A stretch of 13,377 nt of DNA from an uncultured Neomegalonema sp. (lineage in GTDB: Bacteria; Pseudomonadota; Alphaproteobacteria; Rhodobacterales; Rhodobacteraceae). The stretch lies in the NCBI GenBank assembly GCA_937958345.1, contig CALGNW010000009.1:1-13377 (forward strand). Direction: 5' to 3'. The notes beneath the pieces were generated by a model. That model had not been told where the DNA came from and made no database searches. It saw only the letters and a list, made by a program, of their open reading frames with translations. Below, one piece after another: positions 1 to 6,248 of the stretch (the stretch's first letter is position 1; each line of letters opens with the position of its first letter). The position numbers and the translations under genes are program-made.

Positions 1-141
1 AAAAGTAGATCAACCAGTTTGGCCTTCAGCCAAAGCGGCCTGACACGCGTCAGCTTCTTGGCGAGCACGCGCGCCAGGCCGCTCCGCTCAACTGGCCAAT
101 TTTACTCCGCGAAATTGTCCCTTTTTGCTCCGCGATTGACA
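1..141. mobile_element. Probable end of an IS21-type insertion sequence (partial; continues left of the window)
   Basis: Two 20-bp stretches, 93-112 and 116-135, match at 16 of 20 positions and are spaced exactly 23 bp. Both contain CTCCGCGA, and a third, degenerate copy keeps CTCCGC in the same phase at 82-87. Read from the minus strand the outer end begins TGTCAATCGCGGAGC, so the tip has the 5'-TG...CA-3' form. Several internal repeats of about 20 bp near a TG/CA tip are typical of the IS21 family; that is family knowledge, and the assignment is an inference. The body of the element and its transposase genes would lie left of base 1. No transposase fragment is recognisable in the 90 bases between the window edge and the repeats. 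The tip would be at base 141, 30 bp beyond the hflX stop codon. It could also be the end of another transposon family or a remnant. Confidence 0.55.
82..135. repeat. Three phased direct repeats, 23-bp period
   Basis: CTCCGC occurs at 82-87, 105-110 and 128-133, each exactly 23 bp from the next. The two right-hand copies are similar over about 20 bp (T-rich part followed by CTCCGCGA), while the left one is conserved only in the core. The 23-bp spacing is about two helical turns, which would suit side-by-side binding of a transposase. The repeats are seen directly; the role is inferred. Confidence 0.7.
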
Positions 142-152
142 GCAGTCGATGC

Positions 153-171
153 CTATGACCGGTAATCATAG
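153..171. repeat. Small inverted repeat directly after hflX
   Basis: CTATGA (153-158) and TCATAG (166-171) form a perfect 6-bp inverted repeat with a 7-base loop. It ends one base before the hflX stop codon (172-174, minus strand). No run of T follows in the direction of hflX transcription, so it is not a standard intrinsic terminator. It could protect the 3' end of the mRNA or be chance. Confidence 0.35.
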
Positions 172-1452
172 TTATGTGAAATTATATCCGTATCGTTTTT
201 CGAACCGATCCGCGTCTGCTTTCGATAAAGATAACATTAACTTGAGTTCAGACTCAGTATCGCGCCGGTCTAGCACTGCGCCTTGTTGGTATAACCAGGC
301 CAAAGCCTCGCCATCATCGAAAGGTAATGAAACCTCTAGCTTCAAATCAGATAGCGCAAGCCGTTCCTCTATCGTGTACAGCACGTCGCTGACGCCCAGA
401 TTATCAACCGCAGATACTGCGACAACATTTGGAAGTCGGTTCGCCTGATTCAGCACAGCATCCAATGCCGCGCCTTCGATCAGGTCTATCTTGTTATAGA
501 CCTCGATCGCGCTCCCGACCGTTTGTTCGTCCAAACCTAATTCAACAAGCACGTCTTTGACGTCCTGGGCTTGGGCTTCTGTCTCTGCGCTGGCGATGTC
601 CCGGACGTGAATGATAATATCCGCCTCGAGAACCTCCTCAAGAGTCGCACGAAACGCTGCGACCAATTGCGTTGGCAGATCAGAGACGAAACCGACCGTA
701 TCGGACAGAATTACTCTGCGTCCGCTTCCGGTTTCAATAGCGCGCATCGTCGGATCCAGGGTCGCAAATAGCATGTCTTCCGCAACGACTTTTGAACCAG
801 TTAACGCATTGAAAAGTGTTGATTTACCGGCATTGGTATACCCAACAAGCGCAACGACCGGGTGCGGGGCTTTCTGGCGTTTTTGCCGATGCAGGCCACG
901 GGTCCGCACCACTTTTTCGAGCTGTTTTCGTATTCGCTCCACCCGCTCGTCAATCATCCGACGGTCGGCCTCGATTTGAGTCTCGCCGGGTCCGCCCACG
1001 AAACCGAGGCCGCCGCGTTGGCGCTCGAGGTGTGTCCAGCTGCGCACAAGACGGCTCTTTTGATATACGAGATGGGCTAATTCGACCTGCAGAGCACCCT
1101 CTCGCGTTTGAGCGCGCTCTCCGAAAATCTCGAGAATAAGGCTGGTACGGTCCAGAACCTTCGCTGACCAAGCCTTTTCAAGGTTCCGCTGTTGTACGGG
1201 GCTTAACGTTCCGTCAACGATCACTAACTCAATATTTTCTTTCGTGATCAGGTCGTGAATTTCCGCCAGCTTGCCGGAGCCGAATAGCGTTCCGGGCCGG
1301 ACCACGGAAATCGCTTCGACGCTCGACGCTATGACATTGAGATCGAGCGCAGAAGCCAAACCAACGGCTTCTTCAAGCCGTGCTGTCGGATCACGCAGGC
1401 CGGGTTTCTCAGCTTTTATATTGGGATGGACGACGAGCGCGCGAGTACTCAC
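172..1452 (-). CDS. hflX: GTPase HflX (ribosome-associated)
   Basis: This 426-residue protein matches the HflX family in full. It has an N-terminal HflX domain (about 1-140), the glycine-rich linker RGGLGFVGGPGETQIEADRR (146-165), a basic coiled stretch (about 165-195), then the G domain. G-domain motifs are G1 GYTNAGKS (204-211), G2 TLDPT (231-235), G3 DTVG (251-254), G4 NKID (320-323) and a G5-like SA (346-347). In studied bacteria HflX splits stalled or heat-damaged 70S ribosomes using GTP. The start is GTG at 1450-1452; it overlaps the hfq stop codon in a GTGA, so translation is probably coupled to hfq, as in the widely conserved hfq-hflX pair. The C-terminus looks complete although a probable insertion-sequence end lies 30 bp downstream. 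mazG, which commonly follows hflX in related genomes, is not present before that end. Confidence 0.96.
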   Translation of the reverse strand: MSTRALVVHPNIKAEKPGLRDPTARLEEAVGLASALDLNVIASSVEAISVVRPGTLFGSGKLAEIHDLITKENIELVIVDGTLSPVQQRNLEKAWSAKVLDRTSLILEIFGERAQTREGALQVELAHLVYQKSRLVRSWTHLERQRGGLGFVGGPGETQIEADRRMIDERVERIRKQLEKVVRTRGLHRQKRQKAPHPVVALVGYTNAGKSTLFNALTGSKVVAEDMLFATLDPTMRAIETGSGRRVILSDTVGFVSDLPTQLVAAFRATLEEVLEADIIIHVRDIASAETEAQAQDVKDVLVELGLDEQTVGSAIEVYNKIDLIEGAALDAVLNQANRLPNVVAVSAVDNLGVSDVLYTIEERLALSDLKLEVSLPFDDGEALAWLYQQGAVLDRRDTESELKLMLSLSKADADRFEKRYGYNFT

Positions 1453-1694
1453 GACTCTGCAGCATCCTCCGGATCGTAAAGACTGATCGGCTGTGCCGGC
1501 ATGACAGTCGAGATAGCATGTTTATAAACAAGCTGTGACTGGCCATCTCTGCGCAGAAGAACGCAGAAATTATCAAACCACGTAACGACGCCCTGAAGTT
1601 TGACGCCATTCACCAAAAATATCGTAACGGATACTTTGTTTTTTCGGATATTATTTAAAAATGCATCTTGCAAGTTCTGTTTATCAGCGGGCAT
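1449..1694 (-). CDS. hfq: RNA chaperone Hfq
   Basis: An 81-residue Sm-like protein that forms a hexameric ring and pairs small RNAs with mRNAs. Residues of the proximal U-binding face are visible: Q9 (Q8 in E. coli), F43 (F42), Y57-K58-H59 in the Sm2 motif YKHAISTVMP (57-66), and K32 in NGVKLQG (29-35). R18-K19-N20-K21 supplies the basic rim. There is almost no C-terminal tail (PAQPISLYDPEDAAES), so it is shorter than the 102-residue E. coli protein, as is usual in alphaproteobacteria. The start is the ATG at 1692-1694, preceded by AGAAGG (1703-1708) with 8-base spacing. It heads a two-gene unit with hflX, and its leader carries several candidate control sites. Confidence 0.98.
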   Translation of the reverse strand: MPADKQNLQDAFLNNIRKNKVSVTIFLVNGVKLQGVVTWFDNFCVLLRRDGQSQLVYKHAISTVMPAQPISLYDPEDAAES

Positions 1695-1702
1695 TACACT
1701 TG

Positions 1703-1714
1703 CCTTCTATTATT
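1703..1714 (-). promoter_or_regulatory. hfq ribosome binding site inside a run of four ARN triplets
   Basis: Read 5'-3' on the minus strand, 1714 to 1703 is AAT-AAT-AGA-AGG, four consecutive triplets of the form A, purine, any base. The last two are also the Shine-Dalgarno sequence AGAAGG. The distal face of Hfq from Gram-negative bacteria binds ARN repeats, and E. coli Hfq is known to repress its own mRNA. The tract is seen directly; autorepression here is inferred. Confidence 0.45.
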
Positions 1715-1727
1715 TATTTATCTCGTA

Positions 1728-1743
1728 ACTTCGGTTGCGAAGT
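1728..1743 (-). other. Hairpin in the hfq leader
   Basis: ACTTCG (1728-1733) and CGAAGT (1738-1743) form a perfect 6-bp stem with a 4-base loop (CAAC in the transcript). It lies 33 bp before the hfq start, just upstream of the A-rich tract. An A-rich stretch follows in the transcript rather than U residues, so it does not look like an intrinsic terminator. It may fold in the hfq 5' untranslated region. Confidence 0.45.
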
Positions 1744-1777
1744 GACTAGACCGCAGCTTACACATTTGTGCGCTGGC

Positions 1778-1801
1778 GACAATTGCTGAATTAAAATTGT
1801 C
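1778..1801. repeat. Perfect 7-bp palindrome in the trkH-hfq gap
   Basis: GACAATT (1778-1784) and AATTGTC (1795-1801) form a perfect inverted repeat around a 10-base A/T-rich centre. It sits 25 bp past the trkH stop codon and overlaps the -10 part of the candidate hfq promoter, a position suited to an operator. As RNA it could also be a weak, AU-rich stem at the end of the trkH message, but no U run follows. Confidence 0.45.
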
Positions 1802-1817
1802 TGCAGTACGTGTCCAA
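1790..1817 (-). promoter_or_regulatory. Candidate sigma-70-type promoter for hfq-hflX
   Basis: On the minus strand, TTGGAC (1817-1812) is followed after 16 bp by TTTAAT (1795-1790), which differs from the -10 consensus at one base. Initiation would give an hfq leader of about 90 bases. The -35 is only a partial match. In Rhodobacter, hfq is reported to be a heat-shock or stress sigma-factor target, so another sigma factor could read this site. Confidence 0.35.
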
Positions 1818-1825
1818 CTGCACTC

Positions 1826-3394
1826 TCAGCGTCGCCAAGCGGACACACTGCATAGGGCCACAACGGCGAGCGTTTCCATCCTGCCGACGACCATCGCGCC
1901 ACAAAGCAGGAACCGTGCGCCTGGGCTGTACGCCGTATAACCGCCCTCCTCTCCCGTGATGAGTTGCAAGAGAGGGCCTGTGTTACTGATTGCGGCAACC
2001 GAGCCGGCAAATGCATCGACAAATTTTAGGCCTGTGGCGGTCAATGCGAGTGCGCAGGCAGCAACAGTGATCGCGTAGAGCATCACGAAAACCCAAACGA
2101 TACTCAAGGCGTCGAATGTTACAGCCCGCCCCCCGCTGAAAATCGGCTGGACGGACGAAGGTCGCGCCAAACGGCGAAGCTCACCCATACTGTGTTTTGC
2201 TAAAAGGGCCGCTCGGATCAGCTTGACGCCGCCTGCGGTCGATGCTGCCCCGCCACCGACGATTGCAAGGCCGAGCAAGGCGACGCCGGGGGTCTTTAGT
2301 CCGCTCCACTCGGTCGCACCGTCCCACGCCGCGGATTCGAAACCAGTTGTCGTAATAAATGAAATGGCCATAAAAAAAGAGCCCCACAGGGCTGCAAATG
2401 CCCCTCGCAACTCATCGGTGGATTGCGTCTCAATCGCACCAACCCAATGGCGCAAAAAGAGAATAGAGATTACCACAAACACAGCGATTATCATGTAGCG
2501 GAGTTCGGGGTTTTTCCGATAACTTCTCAACCCATCTCTCATGCTGTCTACATGGGCCGATACACCGATTGCCGCCGGAATCATAACAAGGACCAGAACC
2601 ACTTCAGTAACAACAGAACGATAGCCCGCGACCCCGCTCGCGGTTGGGGTGAAGCCGGTGGTCGAGATACTCCCTAGTGCAAGGCAAATCGCCTCGAACG
2701 GTCTCACTCCGTCGGCAGCCAGAGCGAATGCACACAGCAGAAGAATAACGAGATACGGTACAAGCAGCAGTCGAAGCGCCCAGACAACGCGCGCCTCCAT
2801 ACCGCGCGTCCTTGCTCCCTCACTCGCACACAAGAACGCGTAGGTCATCGTTTGCGCCCTTCGGTCGATCATATGCTCGACTTCGAAACCGCCTATGGAC
2901 AGTGGCGCGAGAATTGCCAAAGCGGATACGAGACAAACAAGTCCGCCAAATCCCGATAGCATAGAGCGCCAAAGAATGATTGATTCCGGAACATCATCGA
3001 CGTTCCAAAATATCGAAGCCCCCGTCGTTGTCAGAGCGGAAGACATCTCAAAATACGCCGCGCTGAAGTCCGTGACTGAACGAAGGCCCAATATGGGAAT
3101 CGCCGCAACTGCCGGACCGAGAACGTAAAACGCCAGTATTAGGACGAGCCCGATGCGGGTCACACTTTCAAAACGGCGCCGCACGATAACCTCGCATGCT
3201 GCGGCGAGGACAAGAGTTGCGATCATGCCGTAGCCAAATCCTACGGCGGCTTCGGTATCCCGCGTGAAATATGCAAAGAGAAAAACAATCGCCATACCAA
3301 CGGCAAGTGTCAGCAACAAATGCACCGGCAGGCGAGCCGTTCGTTCGCTGCTGGTACCCGTATCTCCGATTATGACACTGCGCCCTGAACCCAT
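1826..3394 (-). CDS. trkH: Potassium uptake protein TrkH (ion-channel subunit)
   Basis: A 522-residue, strongly hydrophobic membrane protein, slightly longer than the 483-residue E. coli TrkH mainly because of a polar N-terminus (1-22). All four pore loops of the Trk/Ktr/HKT fold are visible, each with the filter glycine: SALTTTG (119-125), GSISTTG (241-247), FITTTG (346-351) and ISNTG (469-473). The stretch GGGAASTAGGVKLIRA (380-395) corresponds to the conserved intramembrane gating loop. The C-terminal VVGRMET...SAWRR matches the usual TrkH end. It starts at ATG 3392-3394, only 5 bp after the trkA stop codon and without a clear ribosome binding site, so translation is probably coupled to trkA. 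It would import K+ across the inner membrane under TrkA control. Confidence 0.95.
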   Translation of the reverse strand: MGSGRSVIIGDTGTSSERTARLPVHLLLTLAVGMAIVFLFAYFTRDTEAAVGFGYGMIATLVLAAACEVIVRRRFESVTRIGLVLILAFYVLGPAVAAIPILGLRSVTDFSAAYFEMSSALTTTGASIFWNVDDVPESIILWRSMLSGFGGLVCLVSALAILAPLSIGGFEVEHMIDRRAQTMTYAFLCASEGARTRGMEARVVWALRLLLVPYLVILLLCAFALAADGVRPFEAICLALGSISTTGFTPTASGVAGYRSVVTEVVLVLVMIPAAIGVSAHVDSMRDGLRSYRKNPELRYMIIAVFVVISILFLRHWVGAIETQSTDELRGAFAALWGSFFMAISFITTTGFESAAWDGATEWSGLKTPGVALLGLAIVGGGAASTAGGVKLIRAALLAKHSMGELRRLARPSSVQPIFSGGRAVTFDALSIVWVFVMLYAITVAACALALTATGLKFVDAFAGSVAAISNTGPLLQLITGEEGGYTAYSPGARFLLCGAMVVGRMETLAVVALCSVSAWRR

Positions 3395-3399
3395 GACCG

Positions 3400-4776
3400 T
3401 CAGAAATAATCGACTGTGACACGGAAGAGTTTTTCGACCTTTGCAACCGCATCCCGCAGAGCAAAAATCACGACACTGTCACCGTCCTGCAAAACATGCC
3501 GTCCATCCGGCACCTGAATTCTTCCGCCGGAAAGCACCGCTGCAACGATAACGCCGGAGGGTAAATTCGCCTGGGAAAGTGATTTGCCAACGAGAGGAGA
3601 CGTCGCCAACGTTTGCGCTTCGATGACTTCAGCAGCACCATCCCTCACGCTATGCAAAGCGCGAATTCTGCCTCGCCGAACATGGCGTAGAATTGACGAA
3701 ACAGTCGTCGCACGCGGGTTGATAAACGCGTCAATGCCAAGTGGCGTAACAAGGCGCATCAGGTTCTGGTTGTTTACGAGGATCATCGCCGTTTGCGCGC
3801 CGCCATCTTTCGCCAGAACACCGGCCAGGAGATTCGTCTTGTCGTCATCGGTCAGTGCGATAATTGCCTCGGCCTCGGCGATATTCGCCTCCTGAAGTAT
3901 TGCGGAGTCGAGAACGTCACCATTCAAAACGATTGTTCGTTCTAATCCTTCGGCGGCCTTTTCGGCTGTCTGCCGATTCAACTCGATCAGTTTAGCCTTT
4001 ACCCCTGACTTTTGTTCCTCAAGCTTTTTCGCAACCGCGTAGCCGACATTTCCCCCGCCCGCGATTACAATCCGACGCGCGACTTTTTCCTCATGCCCGA
4101 AAAGGGCAAGCGTCCGATCAACATCCTCTTCTGCGGCAATCAGAAAGACGTTGTCGCCAGCGTATAGCTGGTCGTCACCCGACGAAGTGTGCAGCTTTCC
4201 CTGACGTTCAAATGCGACCACCATTGCGCTGATATCAGGAAAAAGCTGCGTTAGCTGACGCAAAGGCGTGTTCAACAATGCGCATTCCGGTCCGAGCTGT
4301 GTGCCGATCAGACGAACTCTGCCATCCAAGAACGGTGTCGATTCAAATGCACCGGGCGCGCTTATTCGGCGCATTACAGACTCAGCGACCTCAATTTCTG
4401 GCGAGATGATTACGTCAATCGGCATGTGGTCACGCCGGAACATATCTCTCCATTGGGCCTCAAGGTAGGATTGCGCGCGCACCCGTGCGATTTTTCTGGG
4501 GATCGAGAAAACTGAATGCGCGACCTGACAGGCGATCATGTTGACCTCGTCAGAATATGTGACCGCAATCAACATATCGGCGTCTTCCGCACCGGCTTCT
4601 TGCAAAACATCAGGTCGCGACGCATACCCCGCGACCCCTCCGACATCGATCAGGTCAGTAACCTTTCGGATCAACTCCTCGGAATGGTCGATGAGGACGA
4701 CATCGTTACCCTCTGAGGATAACTGTCGCGCAATGTTGAACCCGACCTGTCCGGCCCCGCATACGATGACTTTCAT
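3400..4776 (-). CDS. trkA: Trk potassium uptake regulator TrkA
   Basis: 458 residues, the same length as E. coli TrkA. It is built as two RCK halves. The first has a Rossmann nucleotide motif GAGQVG (7-12) with the acidic residue D30 at the end of the second strand, followed by a C-terminal ligand subdomain (about 145-220). The second has GGGNVG (240-245, glycines 240, 242 and 245) with E265, and a C-terminal subdomain (about 370-455). TrkA is a cytoplasmic NAD(H)/ATP-binding ring that gates TrkH. The ATG at 4774-4776 lies 9 bp after the ntrX stop codon with no strong ribosome binding site, so the gene is probably on the ntrYX transcript. This coupling of potassium uptake to ntrYX is common in alphaproteobacteria. 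Confidence 0.96.
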   Translation of the reverse strand: MKVIVCGAGQVGFNIARQLSSEGNDVVLIDHSEELIRKVTDLIDVGGVAGYASRPDVLQEAGAEDADMLIAVTYSDEVNMIACQVAHSVFSIPRKIARVRAQSYLEAQWRDMFRRDHMPIDVIISPEIEVAESVMRRISAPGAFESTPFLDGRVRLIGTQLGPECALLNTPLRQLTQLFPDISAMVVAFERQGKLHTSSGDDQLYAGDNVFLIAAEEDVDRTLALFGHEEKVARRIVIAGGGNVGYAVAKKLEEQKSGVKAKLIELNRQTAEKAAEGLERTIVLNGDVLDSAILQEANIAEAEAIIALTDDDKTNLLAGVLAKDGGAQTAMILVNNQNLMRLVTPLGIDAFINPRATTVSSILRHVRRGRIRALHSVRDGAAEVIEAQTLATSPLVGKSLSQANLPSGVIVAAVLSGGRIQVPDGRHVLQDGDSVVIFALRDAVAKVEKLFRVTVDYF

Positions 4777-4785
4777 GTGGGGCGC

Positions 4786-6201
4786 TTACGAAGACAGCTC
4801 TACGACGTTCTGAGCGAAAGCCGTCCGCCCACCATTGCGGTTCGCAGTCGAAACTCCCAGCGCTTTAAGTTTGCGATGCAACGCCGAGCGTTCCATCCCG
4901 ACAAAAGAAGCTGTTCGCGAGACATTGCCACCGAACCGGTTGATTTGAGCGATAAGATAGTTGCGCTCAAAAGCCTCACGCGCCTCGCGCAAGGGCATGG
5001 CGACAAAATTTTCACCGGCAGGCGAGATAACCGAACCCTCTCCGTCAGATGTCACTTCTTGCGGCAAATCATCGGGTGCTATTTCTGAAGCGCCATCACC
5101 GAGGATCATAATGCGTTCGACAATGTTCTTCAGTTGTCGAACATTTCCCGGCCACTCATAGGCTTGTAAAACGGCAATCGCGTCGTCGTTCACATGACGC
5201 TTAGGAAGGCCCTGCTCCCGACTCAGGCGCTCCACCAGATGGTCTACTAAAAGTCGAATATCTTCGCGCCTTTGTCCGAGCGCAGGAGCGTCAACAGGAA
5301 CCACATTTAAACGGTGATAGAGATCTTCACGAAATTCTCCCGTAAGAATTTCTTCCGACAGATCGCGGCTGGTTGCGCTCACAATTCGCACATCGACCCT
5401 GACGGTATCGGCACCGCCGACGCGCGTGAAAGATTGATCGATCAGAACACGAAGAATTTTTGACTGAGTTTCCTTTGGCATGTCCGCTACTTCATCAAAA
5501 AACAGCGTACCGCCATGCGCGGCCTCGAACAGGCCCGGCACGGCCAGTCCTCCCTCGCGTTCGCGGCCAAACAGTTTCTCTTCCATATTCTCCGGGTCCA
5601 TCGTCGCCGCGCTGACGACAATGAACGGTGCATCGGCACGCTTGGAATTTTGGTGAAGGTAGCGCGCGGCAACCTCTTTGCCCGACCCAGAAGGGCCTGA
5701 AATAAGGACGCGACTATTTGTTGGTGCGACCCTGTCGATCATGCTCCGGAACTGGAGCATTGACGCGGAATCACCCACAAGTTCTGCAATTCCCTCATCT
5801 TTCTGCCTGAAAACTGCATTTTCGCGGCGAAGCCGTGCGGCTTCAAGCGCGCGGCAGACTGTAATCATCAGAAAGTCCGTCTTAAACGGCTTTTGGATGA
5901 AATCATAAGCACCCTGCTGGATTGCCGCGACCGCAAGTTCAACGTTCCCGTGCCCGCTTATAATAATGACCGGGAGTTCCGGATTGTCTCGCTTTACCGT
6001 TTTGAGGACTTCAATCCCATCCTTCCTGCTCCCTTGAAGCCAGATGTCAAGAATGATCAAATCTGGCTGGCGGCCGTTGATTTCTTTGAAGGTAGAATCC
6101 GCACAGGCCGCTGTTCGCGTGTCGTGTCCCTCGTCTTTGAGGATTTCAGCGATCAGTTCGCGGATGTCTTCTTCATCGTCGACAATCAGAATATCAGCCA
6201 T
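4786..6201 (-). CDS. ntrX: Response regulator NtrX (NtrC family, GAFTGA loop absent)
   Basis: 471 residues. The receiver (1-120) has the acidic pair D8/D9, phospho-acceptor D52, S82 and K104. The AAA+ domain (about 138-365) has Walker A GPSGSGKE (169-176), Walker B LFFDE (233-237) and the FREDLYHRLNV arginine region (290-300). A Fis-type helix-turn-helix lies at about 420-448 (GGNVSRTASFVGMERSALHRKL). Between Walker A and B, where sigma-54 activators carry GAFTGA, the sequence is FGREREGGLAVPGLF (211-225). The contact loop is therefore missing, as in other NtrX proteins, and it probably acts as a repressor or with sigma-70. It is the partner of NtrY. The ATG at 6199-6201 is preceded by AAGGGA (6210-6215) with 8-base spacing. 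The 47-bp gap after ntrY shows no terminator. Confidence 0.95.
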   Translation of the reverse strand: MADILIVDDEEDIRELIAEILKDEGHDTRTAACADSTFKEINGRQPDLIILDIWLQGSRKDGIEVLKTVKRDNPELPVIIISGHGNVELAVAAIQQGAYDFIQKPFKTDFLMITVCRALEAARLRRENAVFRQKDEGIAELVGDSASMLQFRSMIDRVAPTNSRVLISGPSGSGKEVAARYLHQNSKRADAPFIVVSAATMDPENMEEKLFGREREGGLAVPGLFEAAHGGTLFFDEVADMPKETQSKILRVLIDQSFTRVGGADTVRVDVRIVSATSRDLSEEILTGEFREDLYHRLNVVPVDAPALGQRREDIRLLVDHLVERLSREQGLPKRHVNDDAIAVLQAYEWPGNVRQLKNIVERIMILGDGASEIAPDDLPQEVTSDGEGSVISPAGENFVAMPLREAREAFERNYLIAQINRFGGNVSRTASFVGMERSALHRKLKALGVSTANRNGGRTAFAQNVVELSS

Positions 6202-6248
6202 GGGTTTTGTCCCTTATTTTTTTCTCGGTTACAGCTAAAGTTTTCAAC

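Noticed and set aside
1..174. Open frame on the + strand, frame 1, from base 1 to a stop at 172-174 region
   Set aside because: The translation shows no transposase or other recognisable motif, and it runs through the repeat array and the element tip, so I do not call it a gene.
1728..1743. Hairpin before hfq as an intrinsic terminator of trkAH
   Set aside because: The stem is short and followed by an A-rich rather than U-rich stretch in the transcribed direction.
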